In this document: piece by piece, positions 20,449 through 30,576 of the stretch
How positions within the stretch are numbered: position 1 is the stretch's first letter
Layout of the letters: each line of letters starts with the position of its first letter
Assembly: GCA_035192965.1 (NCBI GenBank)
Contig: CP136571.1
Location: 1,384,501-1,448,500, forward strand
DNA length: 64,000 nucleotides
Direction of reading: 5' to 3'
Source: Fuscovulum sp.
GTDB taxonomy: Bacteria; Pseudomonadota; Alphaproteobacteria; Rhodobacterales; Rhodobacteraceae
The notes under the pieces: generated by a model
Told to the model about the DNA's origin: nothing
Databases searched by the model: none
Seen by the model: the letters and a program-made list of their open reading frames with translations, nothing else
Position numbers and translations under genes: made by a program

Positions 20449-21951
20449 TCAGGCCAGCGCGGGGTTTCGTTCGGCGCTGTCCAGCCGGCGGTGCAGGTCG
20501 CGTGCGACGCGGGCATAGGCCCCCGGCTTGACCGGCATCTGCCATTCCATGAAGCGCTGCATCGGGCCGATGGACAGGCCCATGTCTGCCAGCAACTCAT
20601 CCACCTGATGCATGGAAAAGGGGATGATGTTGGTGCCGCGCGCATGTTTGCCTTCGGTCCGTTCCTCCATCCAGCGCAGGCGGGCATCGGTCGCCTCAAG
20701 CTGCGCACGCTCGGACGGCAGGTCCAGCGCGCCGCCCAGATGGGCCGCGATCCAGAGCGCGCCCATTTCCGCCGACAGGGGCGAGAAGAAGGAGGAATTA
20801 TAGCCGTTGAAGGCAAGGTTGCGCACGCCCGTAGGCAGGATGCAGCGATAAAGGCGGAAATTGCCGCGCCCGTCCATGATGCGCGCCTGAAGTGCCGTGT
20901 CGAGGAAGGGCACCTCTTGCCGCCATCCGGTGCCGCAGATCACGATATCGGCGGGGATCTTTTCGCCCGATTTCAGCAGGGCAAAGCGGCGGCCGCCTTC
21001 GATAACCAACTGGTCAATCGCCGTGTCTCGCTTGATGGTGATGCGGCCTTTCTCCACCAGATCAAAGAAGCCGTCGGTGACAAGGCTGACGGTGGACCGC
21101 GCGATGCGTTCAAAGGATCCGCGTGGCAGTGCGCCGCGCTGTTTGAGTTTCAGCTGTTTGGTGATCACCGCCTGCACCGATCCCAGCATGGAATTGCGCA
21201 CCGGGCGGCCTGCGCCGTGCAGGAATTTCTCAACCCCCTGCAGGCGGATATAGGGAAACAGCGCCTCGCCCATCCGGGTGAGGAAGAGGTATTTGTAATT
21301 CAGCACGCCGCCCAGTTTCTTGGGCATCTTCCAGATCAGTTCCCGCGCGACCACGGTCATGGAGGCAGCGGCATCGACCAGCCCCACCGCCACATCGCAA
21401 GAGGATTTGCCGTAGCCGATCACCACCACATGCTTGCCCCGCGCCTGTTCCAGATTAAGGAATTCCGACGAATGGCAGATCGTGCCGCCTGCGGATTTGA
21501 ACGCCTCGGCGCCGGCGAAATCGGGGATGGCGGGGGCAGAGAAGATGCCGTTACAGATGGTCAGGAAATCGAAGCTCTCCGTTTGTTCCGCCTGCCCGTC
21601 GGGCCGGAAGGTGACGGTCCAGCGCCCGTCTGTGCCCTGTGCCGCATGGGTGACGGGGGTGGACAGGCGGATCAGGGGGTTCAGGCCAAAGTGATCGGCA
21701 TAGGCGTTCAGATAGGCCTGCACCTGCTGGCCTGACGGCCATTCGGGATAGTGTTTCGGCATCGGGAAATCGGACAGGTGATAGGTGTCCTTGCCATTTT
21801 GCGTCGATACGCCGGGATAAAGCCGCGTGGTGGACCAGACGCCGCCCACGTCATGGACCTTTTCGAACACGGTCACGTCATGGCCGAAGTCGCGCAGGTG
21901 GCGCGCGGTGGTCAGTCCGGCAAAACCGGCCCCGATGATGGCGATTTTCAT
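20449..21951 (-). CDS. Class B flavin-containing monooxygenase (FMO/Baeyer-Villiger type)
   Basis: The 500-residue enzyme has two dinucleotide-binding motifs, GAGFAG (residues 7-12) for FAD and GYGKSS near residue 200 for NADPH. Between them is a FMO-like stretch FKSAGGTICHSSEF. Enzymes of this class hydroxylate N or S atoms or insert oxygen next to ketones. An SDR lies 53 bp upstream in the same direction. An alcohol-to-ketone-to-ester scheme would fit, but the substrate is unknown. Confidence 0.85.
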   Translation of the reverse strand: MKIAIIGAGFAGLTTARHLRDFGHDVTVFEKVHDVGGVWSTTRLYPGVSTQNGKDTYHLSDFPMPKHYPEWPSGQQVQAYLNAYADHFGLNPLIRLSTPVTHAAQGTDGRWTVTFRPDGQAEQTESFDFLTICNGIFSAPAIPDFAGAEAFKSAGGTICHSSEFLNLEQARGKHVVVIGYGKSSCDVAVGLVDAAASMTVVARELIWKMPKKLGGVLNYKYLFLTRMGEALFPYIRLQGVEKFLHGAGRPVRNSMLGSVQAVITKQLKLKQRGALPRGSFERIARSTVSLVTDGFFDLVEKGRITIKRDTAIDQLVIEGGRRFALLKSGEKIPADIVICGTGWRQEVPFLDTALQARIMDGRGNFRLYRCILPTGVRNLAFNGYNSSFFSPLSAEMGALWIAAHLGGALDLPSERAQLEATDARLRWMEERTEGKHARGTNIIPFSMHQVDELLADMGLSIGPMQRFMEWQMPVKPGAYARVARDLHRRLDSAERNPALA

Positions 21952-22004
21952 TGTGGTTCCCCGTGGGTTGGGGCGGGGGCCTTATCGCGACCCCTCGCCA
22001 AAGG

Positions 22005-22772
22005 TCAGGACATCAAAAGCGGGATGGCAGGCACCGCCTGTTCCGGGCCCATGGCGGTATAGCCGCCATCGACGCAGAGATCGGTGCCGGTGATGAAGCT
22101 GGCCTCATCCGAGCAGAGGAACAGCACGGCCGAGGCGACCTCTTCCGGGTTGGCGACGCGGCCCAGCAGGTGGAAGGGGGCGGCGACGGCATCGGTTTTG
22201 GCGCGGTTGCCGTTCGTCAACTGGTCCATGATGTTCGACCAGGTCCAGCCGGGGCTGACGGCGTTCACGCGGATGCCCTTTGGGGCAAGGTCCATCGCCT
22301 GATTGCGCGTGAGTTGCAGGATCGCGGCCTTGGACACCGGGTATAGCCAGCGCCCCGTCTGCGCCACGCGTGACGAGATGGAGCCGAAATTGACGATCGC
22401 GCCACGGGTCGCGGCCAACTCCGCCTCGGCCGCCTGCATCAGCATGACCGATCCCACCACGTTCACGTTCAGGCTTTCCAGCCATTCCGCGCGGGTGGAG
22501 GCGGCGCCGTTGTCCAGATAGGAACAGGCGACGTTCACCAGAAAGTCGATGCGACCGAACCGGTCCTTCGTGGCAGCCACGAGCGCGGTGATCTGGGCAT
22601 CATCGCGCAGGTCACAGGATTGAAACCCCACCTCGGGCGCGAATCCCTCGCCCGGTGCGATGTCTGCCACCATCACCTTTGTGCCTGCGGCAACAAAGGC
22701 ATCGACCACCGCGCGCCCGATTTTCGTGCAGCCCCCCGGCACGATGGCCACCTTGCCCGATAATCCCCGCAT
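22005..22772 (-). CDS. Short-chain dehydrogenase/reductase (SDR)
   Basis: The 255-residue protein has a cofactor motif GGCTKIG, an NVACSY segment in place of the usual NNAG, active-site Ser in FGSISSR, and Tyr/Lys in YPVSK. The C-terminus ends with the classical SDR signature SFITGTDLCVDGGY. It is a classical SDR using NAD(P)H and probably forms a two-gene operon with the downstream flavin monooxygenase. The start ATG follows a G-rich leader. Confidence 0.9.
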   Translation of the reverse strand: MRGLSGKVAIVPGGCTKIGRAVVDAFVAAGTKVMVADIAPGEGFAPEVGFQSCDLRDDAQITALVAATKDRFGRIDFLVNVACSYLDNGAASTRAEWLESLNVNVVGSVMLMQAAEAELAATRGAIVNFGSISSRVAQTGRWLYPVSKAAILQLTRNQAMDLAPKGIRVNAVSPGWTWSNIMDQLTNGNRAKTDAVAAPFHLLGRVANPEEVASAVLFLCSDEASFITGTDLCVDGGYTAMGPEQAVPAIPLLMS

Positions 22773-22957
22773 CCGCGCCCTCCGCTTTTTCCTTTGAATT
22801 TGAAAGGATTGTGACGGGCTGGCGGGATGGGTCTATCCGCCGGGCGCGGGGATTATCCGGAAAACGAAAAAATCGACAGGCGGGGCGGGTCTGATTGGCG
22901 GCTGTCATGCTAGGCTGAATCAACAAAACAAGGCCAAGGACACAAAGGTCGCCGCTG

Positions 22958-23944
22958 ATGAACCTGCCGCTCCTGCGTCATCATGCTCTGTTTCGCACCC
23001 GCGACCTTGATGAGGCGCGCGAGCGGGTGGCGGCGGTGTTCTGCCCGCACCGGCTGGAAACGCTGGGGGCGCGGAACCTGTTTGATGCCTGCCACCACCA
23101 TCTGGCGGGGGAACGGCTGTCGCTGAACTACATCGAATACGGCGCGCGCACGCGGATCGCGCCGGGGGAGTTGGGCGGGTTCTATCTGCTTCAGATCCCG
23201 CTGGAGGGCGGTGCGGAAATCACCAACGGGCGCGACACCTATCTGTCCACGCCGGACCGCGCGGCGATCCTGAACCCGCATCTGCCCACGCGGATGACAT
23301 GGGAGGAAGGCACGCGGCAGGTTCTGGTGCAGATCTCGCGCCGCGCGATGCAGGATCATTTGGCGGGTCTGCTGGGCGGCCCATCGGACCGACCGCTGAC
23401 GTTTGATGGGCCGCTGGACTTGGCTTCTGGACCGGGCGCGGCACTACGGCGGCTGGTGCTGTGGCTGGTGGATGAGGTGGATGCGGGCAACCCGCCCATC
23501 GGGCCGGGGCTGATGGCGCGGCAGATCGAAAGCACGGTGCTGTCGGGCCTCTTGGAGGCGCGGCACGACCATCACCCCCAGATCGCGCGCCAGCGCGCGG
23601 CCCCTCGCCCGCGCCATCTGCGGCTGGCCGAAGGGTTCATCGAGGCGCATCTGGATCAGCCCATCACCATCGAGGATGTGGCGGCGGCGGCGGGGGTTTC
23701 GCCGCGCGGGCTGCAACTGGCCTTTCGCGATTGGCGGGGGACCACGCCGCTGGCCTTTTGGCGCGCGGCACGGTTGGCGCGGGCGCATGCCGATCTTTTG
23801 TCTGCACCGCCGGGAACGACAGTCACGGATGTTGCGCTGCGCTGGGGCTTTACCCATTTCGGGCGGTTTTCCGAGCTTTACCGCGCGCAGTATGGTCTGT
23901 CGCCGCGCGATACCTTGAGGACGGGGGGGCGGGCGGGGGGATAG
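22958..23944 (+). CDS. AraC-family transcriptional regulator with AraC_binding_2 sensor domain
   Basis: The 328-residue protein has an N-terminal cupin-like sensor region (about residues 1-190) of the type found in regulators of aromatic oxygenase operons. The C-terminal double helix-turn-helix includes ITIEDVAAAAGVSPRGLQLAF and VTDVALRWGFTHFGRFSELYR. It is divergent from the SDR/FMO pair across a 185-bp spacer and probably activates it. Confidence 0.9.
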   Translation: MNLPLLRHHALFRTRDLDEARERVAAVFCPHRLETLGARNLFDACHHHLAGERLSLNYIEYGARTRIAPGELGGFYLLQIPLEGGAEITNGRDTYLSTPDRAAILNPHLPTRMTWEEGTRQVLVQISRRAMQDHLAGLLGGPSDRPLTFDGPLDLASGPGAALRRLVLWLVDEVDAGNPPIGPGLMARQIESTVLSGLLEARHDHHPQIARQRAAPRPRHLRLAEGFIEAHLDQPITIEDVAAAAGVSPRGLQLAFRDWRGTTPLAFWRAARLARAHADLLSAPPGTTVTDVALRWGFTHFGRFSELYRAQYGLSPRDTLRTGGRAGG

Positions 23945-23963
23945 CGCCCCTCGGCATGCCGGG

Positions 23964-25139
23964 TCAGGTGGCCAGCAATTCCAGTGCGACGCCTTGTCCT
24001 ACGCCCACGCAGAGCGTGACCAGAGCGCTTTTGCCGCCGCTTTCGGCCAGCCTGCGCGCTGCAGCCCCCGCGATGCGTGCGCCGGACATGCCAAGCGGGT
24101 GGCCGATGCTGATGCCGCCACCAAAGGCATTCACGCGCGGATCATCGTCCGCGATGCCCCAGCCGCGCAGGCAAGCCAGCACCTGCGCGGCGAAGGCTTC
24201 GTTGATTTCGATCACGTCGTAGTCGGCGGCCGCGCGGCCTGTGCGCGCGGTCAGGCGTTCCACGGCGGCCACCGGGCCGATGCCCATGACACGCGGGGCA
24301 ACCCCTGCGGATGCCGCCGCGCCGATCCGGGCGAGGGGGGTGAGGCCGTGGCGCTTCACCCCGGCGGCTGAGGCGAGGATCAGCGCAGCCGCGCCATCGT
24401 TGATGCCTGCGGCATTGCCTGCCGTGATCGTGCCGCCCGCGCGGAACGGGGTGGGCAGGGCGGCCAGCTTTTCCAGCGTCGTGGCGCGCGGGTGTTCGTC
24501 CTGCGCGACCACGGTGTCGCCTTTGCGCCCCGTGATCGTGACGGGCAAGAGATCGCACGCATGCCAATCGGCGCTGTAGCGCGATTGCGACCGCAGGGCG
24601 AAGGCATCCTGATCGACGCGGGAGATGGCATGCTCTGCCGCCACATTCTCGGCCGTTTCGGGCATCGAGTCTGTGCCATAGGCGCGCGCGATCCGGTCAT
24701 TCACGAAACGCCAGCCAATGGTGGTGTCATGAATCTCCGCTTTTCGGGAAAAGGCGGTTTCTGCCTTGGTCAGAACGAAGGGCGCGCGGGTCATGCTTTC
24801 CACGCCGCCTGCGATCACAACATCCGCCCCGTCGCGCACGGCGCGCGCGCCTGCGATCACCGCATCAAGGCCGGAGGCACAGAGGCGGTTCACGGTAAGT
24901 CCCGGCACGCTGTCGGGCAGGCGTGAGAGGAGGACGGCCATGCGGGCGACGTTGCGGTTATCCTCGCCCGCCTGATTGGCACAGCCAAGGATCACCTCAT
25001 CCACTGTCAGACCGGGATGCAGGTCCAAGAGCCCGTCGATCACATGGGCGGCCATGTCATCGGGTCGGACCATGGCCAGTGCGCCGCCATGGCGGCCAAT
25101 GGGGGTGCGGCGATGGGCGCAGAGGAAAACGTCGGTCAT
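23964..25139 (-). CDS. 3-oxoadipyl-CoA thiolase-type acetyl-CoA acyltransferase (PcaF/PaaJ-like)
   Basis: The 391-residue thiolase has the nucleophilic Cys in NRLCASGLDAV, catalytic His in GGGISIGHPLGMSG and the second Cys in TLCVGVGQG. The N-terminal segment ILGCANQAGEDNRNVARM and the stretch YGTDSMPETAENVA are characteristic of 3-oxoadipyl-CoA thiolases such as PcaF and PaaJ, which cleave to succinyl-CoA and acetyl-CoA. The ATG at 25139 overlaps the stop of the dehydrogenase gene. It would perform the last step of the ring-derived beta-oxidation. Confidence 0.93.
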   Translation of the reverse strand: MTDVFLCAHRRTPIGRHGGALAMVRPDDMAAHVIDGLLDLHPGLTVDEVILGCANQAGEDNRNVARMAVLLSRLPDSVPGLTVNRLCASGLDAVIAGARAVRDGADVVIAGGVESMTRAPFVLTKAETAFSRKAEIHDTTIGWRFVNDRIARAYGTDSMPETAENVAAEHAISRVDQDAFALRSQSRYSADWHACDLLPVTITGRKGDTVVAQDEHPRATTLEKLAALPTPFRAGGTITAGNAAGINDGAAALILASAAGVKRHGLTPLARIGAAASAGVAPRVMGIGPVAAVERLTARTGRAAADYDVIEINEAFAAQVLACLRGWGIADDDPRVNAFGGGISIGHPLGMSGARIAGAAARRLAESGGKSALVTLCVGVGQGVALELLAT

Positions 25140-26248
25140 GCGGTCAGCTCCGGTGCAGGCAGGTAGCGCCCTTTCAGATGCGGCGGGGCCGCGCTTTCCA
25201 ATGCGGCGAGGGTCGCCAGCACCCGGCTGCGCCCGTGAAGAGCCAGTGCTTCGAACGGGCCGCGGGGGAAGTTGAGGCCCAGTTTCAAGGCGGTGTCGAT
25301 GCCATCCGCAGTGCTGCCGCCTTCCGCCAGCAGCCATGCGGCCTCATTCACCAGCGCGGCTTCGATCCGCAGGGTGATGGCCGCGGCATCTTGCGGGGGC
25401 GGTGGGGGATCGGCGGGAAAGATAAAGCCGCGCCCGGTCTTGCGGCCCAGATCGCCGCGCGCCACCTGCGCCTTGAGCGCGTCAAAGACTTGGTAGCGCG
25501 GGTGGTGGTCCATCGCGGCAGCGAGGCCCTCCGTCGCGGCAAGGTTGATGTCGGCACCGATCAGATCGATCAGCGCAAAGGGGCCAAGGCGATAGCCTTC
25601 GGCCATCATCGCCGCGTCAATCTCACCGGCGTTGCGGCCTTCCTCCAGCATTGCCAGCGCTTCGCCATAAAAGGGCCTGGCGCAGCGGTTGACGATGAAA
25701 CCGGGGCGGTCGGGGCATTGGATGACGGTCTTTCCGGCGCTTTCCGTCAAGGCGCGGGCGGCGGCGAGGGCATCGGATGCGGTGGTGGCATGGGGGATCA
25801 ATTCCACCAGACGCATCACCGGGGCGGGGTTGAAGAAATGCAGGCCCAGCAGGCGTTCCGGGTGGGAAAGGCCGCGCGCGATTGCGGCGACCGAGAGGGA
25901 TGATGTGTTGGTCGCCAGCACGGCATGGGGCGGCAAAAGCGGCTCCAGCACGGTGAACACGGCCTGTTTCACGGCCAGCCGTTCGACCACGGCTTCGATC
26001 ACCAGATCGGCGGGGGCGAGGTCTTCGATCCGGTCGACGATGTGAAGGCGCGACAGGATGGCGTCACAGTCGGCCTGCGTCATGGCGCCTTTGGCCACGC
26101 GGGGGGCGAGGGTTGCGGCAAGTCGGGCGGTGGCGGTGCTGCGCGCGTCCGTGCTCGCATCGGTGGCGCGGATGGTGTGGCCCGCCTGCGCGTAGACCTG
26201 CGCGATGCCAAGGCCCATCGCCCCAAGGCCGATGATGGCGATGGTCAT
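25136..26248 (-). CDS. 3-hydroxyacyl-CoA dehydrogenase
   Basis: The 370-residue protein starts with an NAD motif (IAIIGLGAMGLGIAQVYAQAG), carries the active-site His in LLGLHFFNPAPVMRLVELI, and has the helical C-terminal dimer domain (PGFIVNRCARPFYGEALAML). It overlaps the enoyl-CoA hydratase and thiolase genes by 4 bp each, giving a hydratase-dehydrogenase-thiolase operon for beta-oxidation of a ring-cleaved dicarboxyl-CoA. Confidence 0.95.
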   Translation of the reverse strand: MTIAIIGLGAMGLGIAQVYAQAGHTIRATDASTDARSTATARLAATLAPRVAKGAMTQADCDAILSRLHIVDRIEDLAPADLVIEAVVERLAVKQAVFTVLEPLLPPHAVLATNTSSLSVAAIARGLSHPERLLGLHFFNPAPVMRLVELIPHATTASDALAAARALTESAGKTVIQCPDRPGFIVNRCARPFYGEALAMLEEGRNAGEIDAAMMAEGYRLGPFALIDLIGADINLAATEGLAAAMDHHPRYQVFDALKAQVARGDLGRKTGRGFIFPADPPPPPQDAAAITLRIEAALVNEAAWLLAEGGSTADGIDTALKLGLNFPRGPFEALALHGRSRVLATLAALESAAPPHLKGRYLPAPELTA

Positions 26249-27000
26249 TTTCCCCTGAACTCCGGTTTCGTTCGGGCGCGGAAGGCGCGGATGCCTTCGG
26301 CCTTGTCGTCGGTATCCAGCAGCGCCTCGAACGCGGCGCGTTCCTGTGACAGGGCGAGCGCCTGTTCCGACCCCACGATCAGCGCGGCTTTGGCCGCCAT
26401 CAGCGCCAGTGGGGCGCGGGTGGCAAGGCGTGTGGTGAGCGGTTCGGCGAATGCCAGCGCGGGGCCGTCCGCCAGATGGGTGGCGATGCCCCAGTCATAG
26501 GCGGTGGCGGCGTCGATCACCTCGCCCGTCAGGACCATGCGCATGGCGCGCGCGCGTCCTGCCAGCGCCAGCAGGCGCTGCCCGCCGCCCGCGCCGGGGA
26601 TCAGGCCGAGGTTGGTTTCTGGCAAGCCTACCCGCGCGGTGGGGCCAAGCACCATCAGATCGGCCATCAGCGCCAGTTCGAAACCGCCGCCAAGGGCAAA
26701 GCCATCTACCGCCGCGACAAGGGGTTTGGGAAAGGCGCGGATGGTGGCCCAATGCGCCTTGCGCGGATCGGCGGCCCCTTCGGCTGCGGTCTTGTGTTCA
26801 ATCTCGCCGATATCGGCCCCGGCGGCGAAGTTGCCATCCGCCCCGGTCAGGAGCACGGCGCGGATCGCGGGATCGGCGGCAAAGCCTGCAAGCGCATCTG
26901 CCACCGCTGCGAGGAGCGCGGTGTTCAGCGCATTCTTCTGCGCCGGGCGGTTGAGGGTGAGGCGGGCCCAGCCCCCCATGCGGTCAATGATCAGGTCCAT
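26245..27000 (-). CDS. Enoyl-CoA hydratase with both catalytic glutamates
   Basis: The 251-residue crotonase has the oxyanion-hole segment NFAAGADIGE and both catalytic Glu positions, in GGGFELALMAD and VGLPETNLG, followed by PGAGGGQRL. This separates it from the second crotonase of the cluster at 30576, which lacks both. The ATG at 27000 leaves a 119-bp divergent promoter to the monooxygenase/reductase gene; a longer frame to 27105 would run through that promoter. Confidence 0.94.
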   Translation of the reverse strand: MDLIIDRMGGWARLTLNRPAQKNALNTALLAAVADALAGFAADPAIRAVLLTGADGNFAAGADIGEIEHKTAAEGAADPRKAHWATIRAFPKPLVAAVDGFALGGGFELALMADLMVLGPTARVGLPETNLGLIPGAGGGQRLLALAGRARAMRMVLTGEVIDAATAYDWGIATHLADGPALAFAEPLTTRLATRAPLALMAAKAALIVGSEQALALSQERAAFEALLDTDDKAEGIRAFRARTKPEFRGK

Positions 27001-27119
27001 GCGGGTGATCTTCGCAAGCGCGGCAGAAATTTCAAGCCCGAAAATTTCAAGCTTGAAATTGTTTTGATCCAGTGTAGCTTTTCCCCAAGGCGCATTCCGC
27101 GCCATCTGGGATGTGGGCC
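27001..27119. promoter_or_regulatory. Divergent promoter of the aminobenzoate-type cluster with 18-bp palindromic operator
   Basis: AATTTCAAGCTTGAAATT (27043-27060) is a perfect 18-bp palindrome. Its left half is repeated as AAATTTCAAGC at 27027-27037, 15 bases before the second copy at 27042-27052. The block is AT-rich within a GC-rich region. It is the best candidate operator for the MarR protein encoded at 30142-30576 and could repress both divergent operons until an aryl-CoA inducer is present. Confidence 0.75.
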
Positions 27120-29405
27120 ATGAAGATACTTTGTCTGGGCGGCGGCCCTGCCGGCCTTTACTTTGCGATTTCGATGAAGCTGCGCGATCTGGCGCATCAG
27201 ATCACCGTGCTGGAGCGCAACCGCGCCAATGATACCTTTGGCTGGGGCGTGGTGCTGTCGGATGATGCGCTGGGGCGGATGGGGCGGAACGATCCGGTGT
27301 CCACCCAATCGATCCGCGATCATTTCGCCTATTGGGATGATATCGCCGTAGTGCATGACGGCGTGCGCACGGTATCGGGCGGGCATGGTTTTGCGGGGAT
27401 CGGACGCAAGCAGATGCTGATCCTGTTGCAGGCGCGGGCGCGCGAGTTGGGCGTCGATCTGCAGTTCGAGACAGAGTTCAAATCGGCCGAGGAATATCGC
27501 AAGGAATACGATATCGTCGTCGCCTGTGATGGCATCAATTCGGCGGTGCGCCGGGAATATGAACCCGTGTTCCAGCCCGATATCGACATGCGGCTGTGCA
27601 AGTTCGTCTGGCTGGGCACGCAGCAGAAATTCGACGACGCCTTTACCTTCATCTTTGAGAAGACGGAGCATGGCTGGGTCTGGGCCCATGCCTACCAGTT
27701 CGACGACAAGACCGCGACCTTCATCGTCGAAATGGCGCAGGAGACGTGGGACCGCTGGGGTTTTGCGGACATGTCCAAGGAGGACACGGTCGAAACATGC
27801 CGGCGGATATTCGAGCGGCATCTGGGCGGGCATGAACTGATTTCCAACGCGGCGCATCTGCGCGGGTCGGCGGTGTGGATGAACTTCCCCCGCGTGGTCT
27901 GTGGCAAGTGGTTCCATGAAAATGTGGTGCTGATGGGCGATGCGGCGGCGACGGGGCATTTCTCCATCGGGTCGGGCACGCGGCTGGCATTTGATTCCGC
28001 AATCGCGCTGGCGGAATACCTGCATAGTGAGCCGACGATGGAGGCAGCCTTCCAGCGCTATCAGGATGAGCGGCGGGTAGAGGTGCTGCGCCTGCAATCT
28101 GCGGCGCGCAATTCGCTGGAGTGGTTCGAGCAGGTGGAACGCTATCTGGACCTGCCGCCCGAGCAATTCGCCTATTCCCTGCTGACCCGCAGTCAGCGGA
28201 TCGGGCACGAAAACCTCCGCCTGCGTGACCCAGAATGGCTGGGCCGGACCGAGGACTGGTTTCAGGAACAGGCGGGTGGGGTGAAGGGGCGCAAGCCCAT
28301 GTTCGCGCCGTTCCGCTTGCGCGATATGGCACTGAAGAACCGTGTCGTCGTGTCACCCATGGCGCAATACAAGGCGGTGGAGGGCTGCCCGACCGACTGG
28401 CATCTGGTCCATTACGGCGAACGCGCCAAGGGGGGCGCGGGGCTGGTCTATACGGAAATGACCTGCACCTCGGCGCAGGGGCGGATCACGCCGGGCTGTC
28501 CTGGGCTCTATGCGCCAGAGCATGAGTCCGCGTGGCGGCGGGTGGTGGATTTTGTCCATGCCGAGACGGAGGCCAAGATCTGCTGCCAGATCGGCCATGC
28601 CGGGCGGAAAGCATCGACGCAGGTCGGATGGGAGGAGGGCGACGCGCCCTTGCCCACGGGGAACTGGGAGATCATCGGGCCATCCGCGCTGCCCTGGTCG
28701 GCCAAGAACGCCACCCCGCGCGAGATGACGCGGGCGGATATGGAGGCAGTGACGGCGGAGTTTGTCGCGGCGACCGAGATGGCCAAGCGGGCGGGGTTTG
28801 ACATGATCGAACTGCACGCGGCGCATGGCTATCTGGTGTCGTCCTTCATCAGCCCGAAATCGAACATCCGGACCGATGCTTATGGTGGATCGCTTGAGAA
28901 CCGGATGCGCTGGCCGCTTGAGGTGTTGCGCGCGATGCGGGCGGCATGGGGCGAGGAGAAGCCCTTGTCAGTGCGTATTTCGGCCACCGATTGGGTAGGC
29001 GACGAAGGCGTGACGCCGGATGAAGCGGTGGAGATTGCGCGCCTGTTCGCGGCCAATGGGGCGGATATCATCGACGTGTCGGCGGGGCAGACGTCCGTAG
29101 ACGCCAAGCCGGTTTATGGCCGCATGTTCCAGACACCGTTCAGCGACCGCATCCGCAACGAGGCGGGGATTGCCACCATGGCGGTGGGCAACATTACCGA
29201 ACCGGATCACGTCAATTCCATCCTGCTGGCAGGGCGGGCGGATCTTGTCTGCCTCGCGCGGCCGCATCTGGCCAATCCCTATTGGACCCTTCACGCCGCC
29301 GTCGCCATGGGCGATGCTGCCACCGAATGGCCGTTGCCCTATCTGGCCGGGCGCGATCAGATGCGGCGGCTGGCGCAAAAGGGGACAGAGGTGATCCGGG
29401 CATGA
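27120..29405 (+). CDS. Bifunctional aryl-CoA monooxygenase/Old Yellow Enzyme reductase (2-aminobenzoyl-CoA monooxygenase/reductase or salicylyl-CoA 5-hydroxylase type)
   Basis: The 761-residue protein is a fusion. Residues 1 to about 380 are an aromatic-ring flavin hydroxylase ([15 protein letters not shown] at the start, then the FAD-binding [19 protein letters not shown]). Residues from about 400 are an Old Yellow Enzyme NADH:flavin oxidoreductase ([39 protein letters not shown]). This matches the two-domain enzyme that hydroxylates and then reduces 2-aminobenzoyl-CoA in Azoarcus evansii. Public annotations often call it salicylyl-CoA 5-hydroxylase/oxidoreductase. It is the key dearomatising step. 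The preferred substrate, amino or hydroxy, cannot be read from sequence. Confidence 0.93.
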   Translation: MKILCLGGGPAGLYFAISMKLRDLAHQITVLERNRANDTFGWGVVLSDDALGRMGRNDPVSTQSIRDHFAYWDDIAVVHDGVRTVSGGHGFAGIGRKQMLILLQARARELGVDLQFETEFKSAEEYRKEYDIVVACDGINSAVRREYEPVFQPDIDMRLCKFVWLGTQQKFDDAFTFIFEKTEHGWVWAHAYQFDDKTATFIVEMAQETWDRWGFADMSKEDTVETCRRIFERHLGGHELISNAAHLRGSAVWMNFPRVVCGKWFHENVVLMGDAAATGHFSIGSGTRLAFDSAIALAEYLHSEPTMEAAFQRYQDERRVEVLRLQSAARNSLEWFEQVERYLDLPPEQFAYSLLTRSQRIGHENLRLRDPEWLGRTEDWFQEQAGGVKGRKPMFAPFRLRDMALKNRVVVSPMAQYKAVEGCPTDWHLVHYGERAKGGAGLVYTEMTCTSAQGRITPGCPGLYAPEHESAWRRVVDFVHAETEAKICCQIGHAGRKASTQVGWEEGDAPLPTGNWEIIGPSALPWSAKNATPREMTRADMEAVTAEFVAATEMAKRAGFDMIELHAAHGYLVSSFISPKSNIRTDAYGGSLENRMRWPLEVLRAMRAAWGEEKPLSVRISATDWVGDEGVTPDEAVEIARLFAANGADIIDVSAGQTSVDAKPVYGRMFQTPFSDRIRNEAGIATMAVGNITEPDHVNSILLAGRADLVCLARPHLANPYWTLHAAVAMGDAATEWPLPYLAGRDQMRRLAQKGTEVIRA

Positions 29406-30145
29406 GCATCACGGGACGGCGGGTTCTGGTCACGGGCGGCGGATCGGGCGCGGGGGCAGACCTTGCGCTTGGCTTCGCCCGTGCCGGTGCCGCCGAGGTG
29501 GTGATCTGCGGGCGGCGGTTGGAAGCCTTGGCTTCGGTCGCCGCGCAACACCCCGCCATTCGGGCGCTGCCTTGCGATGTGACGGATGAGTCCTCGGTGC
29601 AGGCGCTGTTTGCGCAGGCTGGGCGGGTGGATGTGGTGATCGCGAATGCGGGGCAGGCCGATAGCGCACCCTTTGCCCGCACCACGCTGGAGCAGTGGAA
29701 TGCGATGCTGGCGGTGAACCTGACGGGGGTGTTCCTGACCTTTCGCGAAGGGTTGCGGCAGTTCGATGGCTGGGGGCGGTTGATCGCCGTAGCCTCGACC
29801 GCGGGGGTCAAGGGCTATGCCAAGGTCGCCCCTTATGCGGCGGCCAAGCATGGGGTGATGGGGATCGTCCGGTCGCTGGCGCTGGAGGTGGCGCGCGGGC
29901 CGGTGACAGTGAACGCGATCTGCCCGGGGTTTCTGGATACCGAGATGACGGAGCAGTCCATCAAGGTCATCTCGGAAAAGACTGGGCGGTCGCTGACCGA
30001 GGCGCGGGCCGCATTGGAAGCGATGAGCCCGCAGAACCGCCTGTATCGCCCCGACGAGGTGACATCGGCGGCGCTGTGGCTGGCATCAGATGGGGCCGAT
30101 GGGGTTAACGGGCAGGGGATCGTGATCTCCGGGGGGGAGGTATGA
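29402..30145 (+). CDS. Short-chain dehydrogenase/reductase of the aryl-CoA cluster
   Basis: The 247-residue SDR has [21 protein letters not shown], active-site Ser in VASTAGVKG and YAAAK. Its start overlaps the monooxygenase/reductase stop and its stop overlaps the MarR start, both as ATGA. It may oxidise or reduce the alicyclic keto/hydroxyl group formed after ring reduction, which is inference from position. Confidence 0.92.
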   Translation: MSITGRRVLVTGGGSGAGADLALGFARAGAAEVVICGRRLEALASVAAQHPAIRALPCDVTDESSVQALFAQAGRVDVVIANAGQADSAPFARTTLEQWNAMLAVNLTGVFLTFREGLRQFDGWGRLIAVASTAGVKGYAKVAPYAAAKHGVMGIVRSLALEVARGPVTVNAICPGFLDTEMTEQSIKVISEKTGRSLTEARAALEAMSPQNRLYRPDEVTSAALWLASDGADGVNGQGIVISGGEV

Positions 30146-30576
30146 CCGATCCTCTGTCAAAACGGCGGCTGAAGATGTGGATCCGCCTGCTGGGGGTGAC
30201 GCGGATGGCGGAAAGCGATCTGCGTGAGTTCCTGCGGTTGCAGCACCAGACGACCTTGCCGCGCTTTGACGTGATGGCCGCGCTTTATCGCCGCCGTGAA
30301 GGCGTGACGATGAGCGAGTTGAGCCGGATGCTGCTGGTGTCGAATGGCAATGCGACCACGGTGGTGGACCGGTTGGAGAAGGACGGGCTGGTGCGGCGCA
30401 CACCGTCCGAGGTGGACCGGCGCACGGTGTTCGTGGCGCTGACGCCCGAGGGGCTGGCGCAGTTCGAAGTGCTGGCCGCGGGGCATGAGACCGAAGTGTC
30501 GCGCCGCTTTGCCAACCTGTCCGAAGCGGATCTGGACGCGCTGACCGATATTCTCAAACGCATGGGGGGCGCGTGA
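30142..30576 (+). CDS. MarR-family regulator of the aryl-CoA cluster
   Basis: The 144-residue protein has the MarR core: [20 protein letters not shown] as recognition region and [18 protein letters not shown] as wing. A GGGGGGGAGG ribosome-binding tract precedes the ATG. Homologous clusters for aromatic CoA pathways use MarR repressors relieved by aryl-CoA thioesters. The palindrome at 27043 is its likely site. Confidence 0.92.
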   Translation: MTDPLSKRRLKMWIRLLGVTRMAESDLREFLRLQHQTTLPRFDVMAALYRRREGVTMSELSRMLLVSNGNATTVVDRLEKDGLVRRTPSEVDRRTVFVALTPEGLAQFEVLAAGHETEVSRRFANLSEADLDALTDILKRMGGA

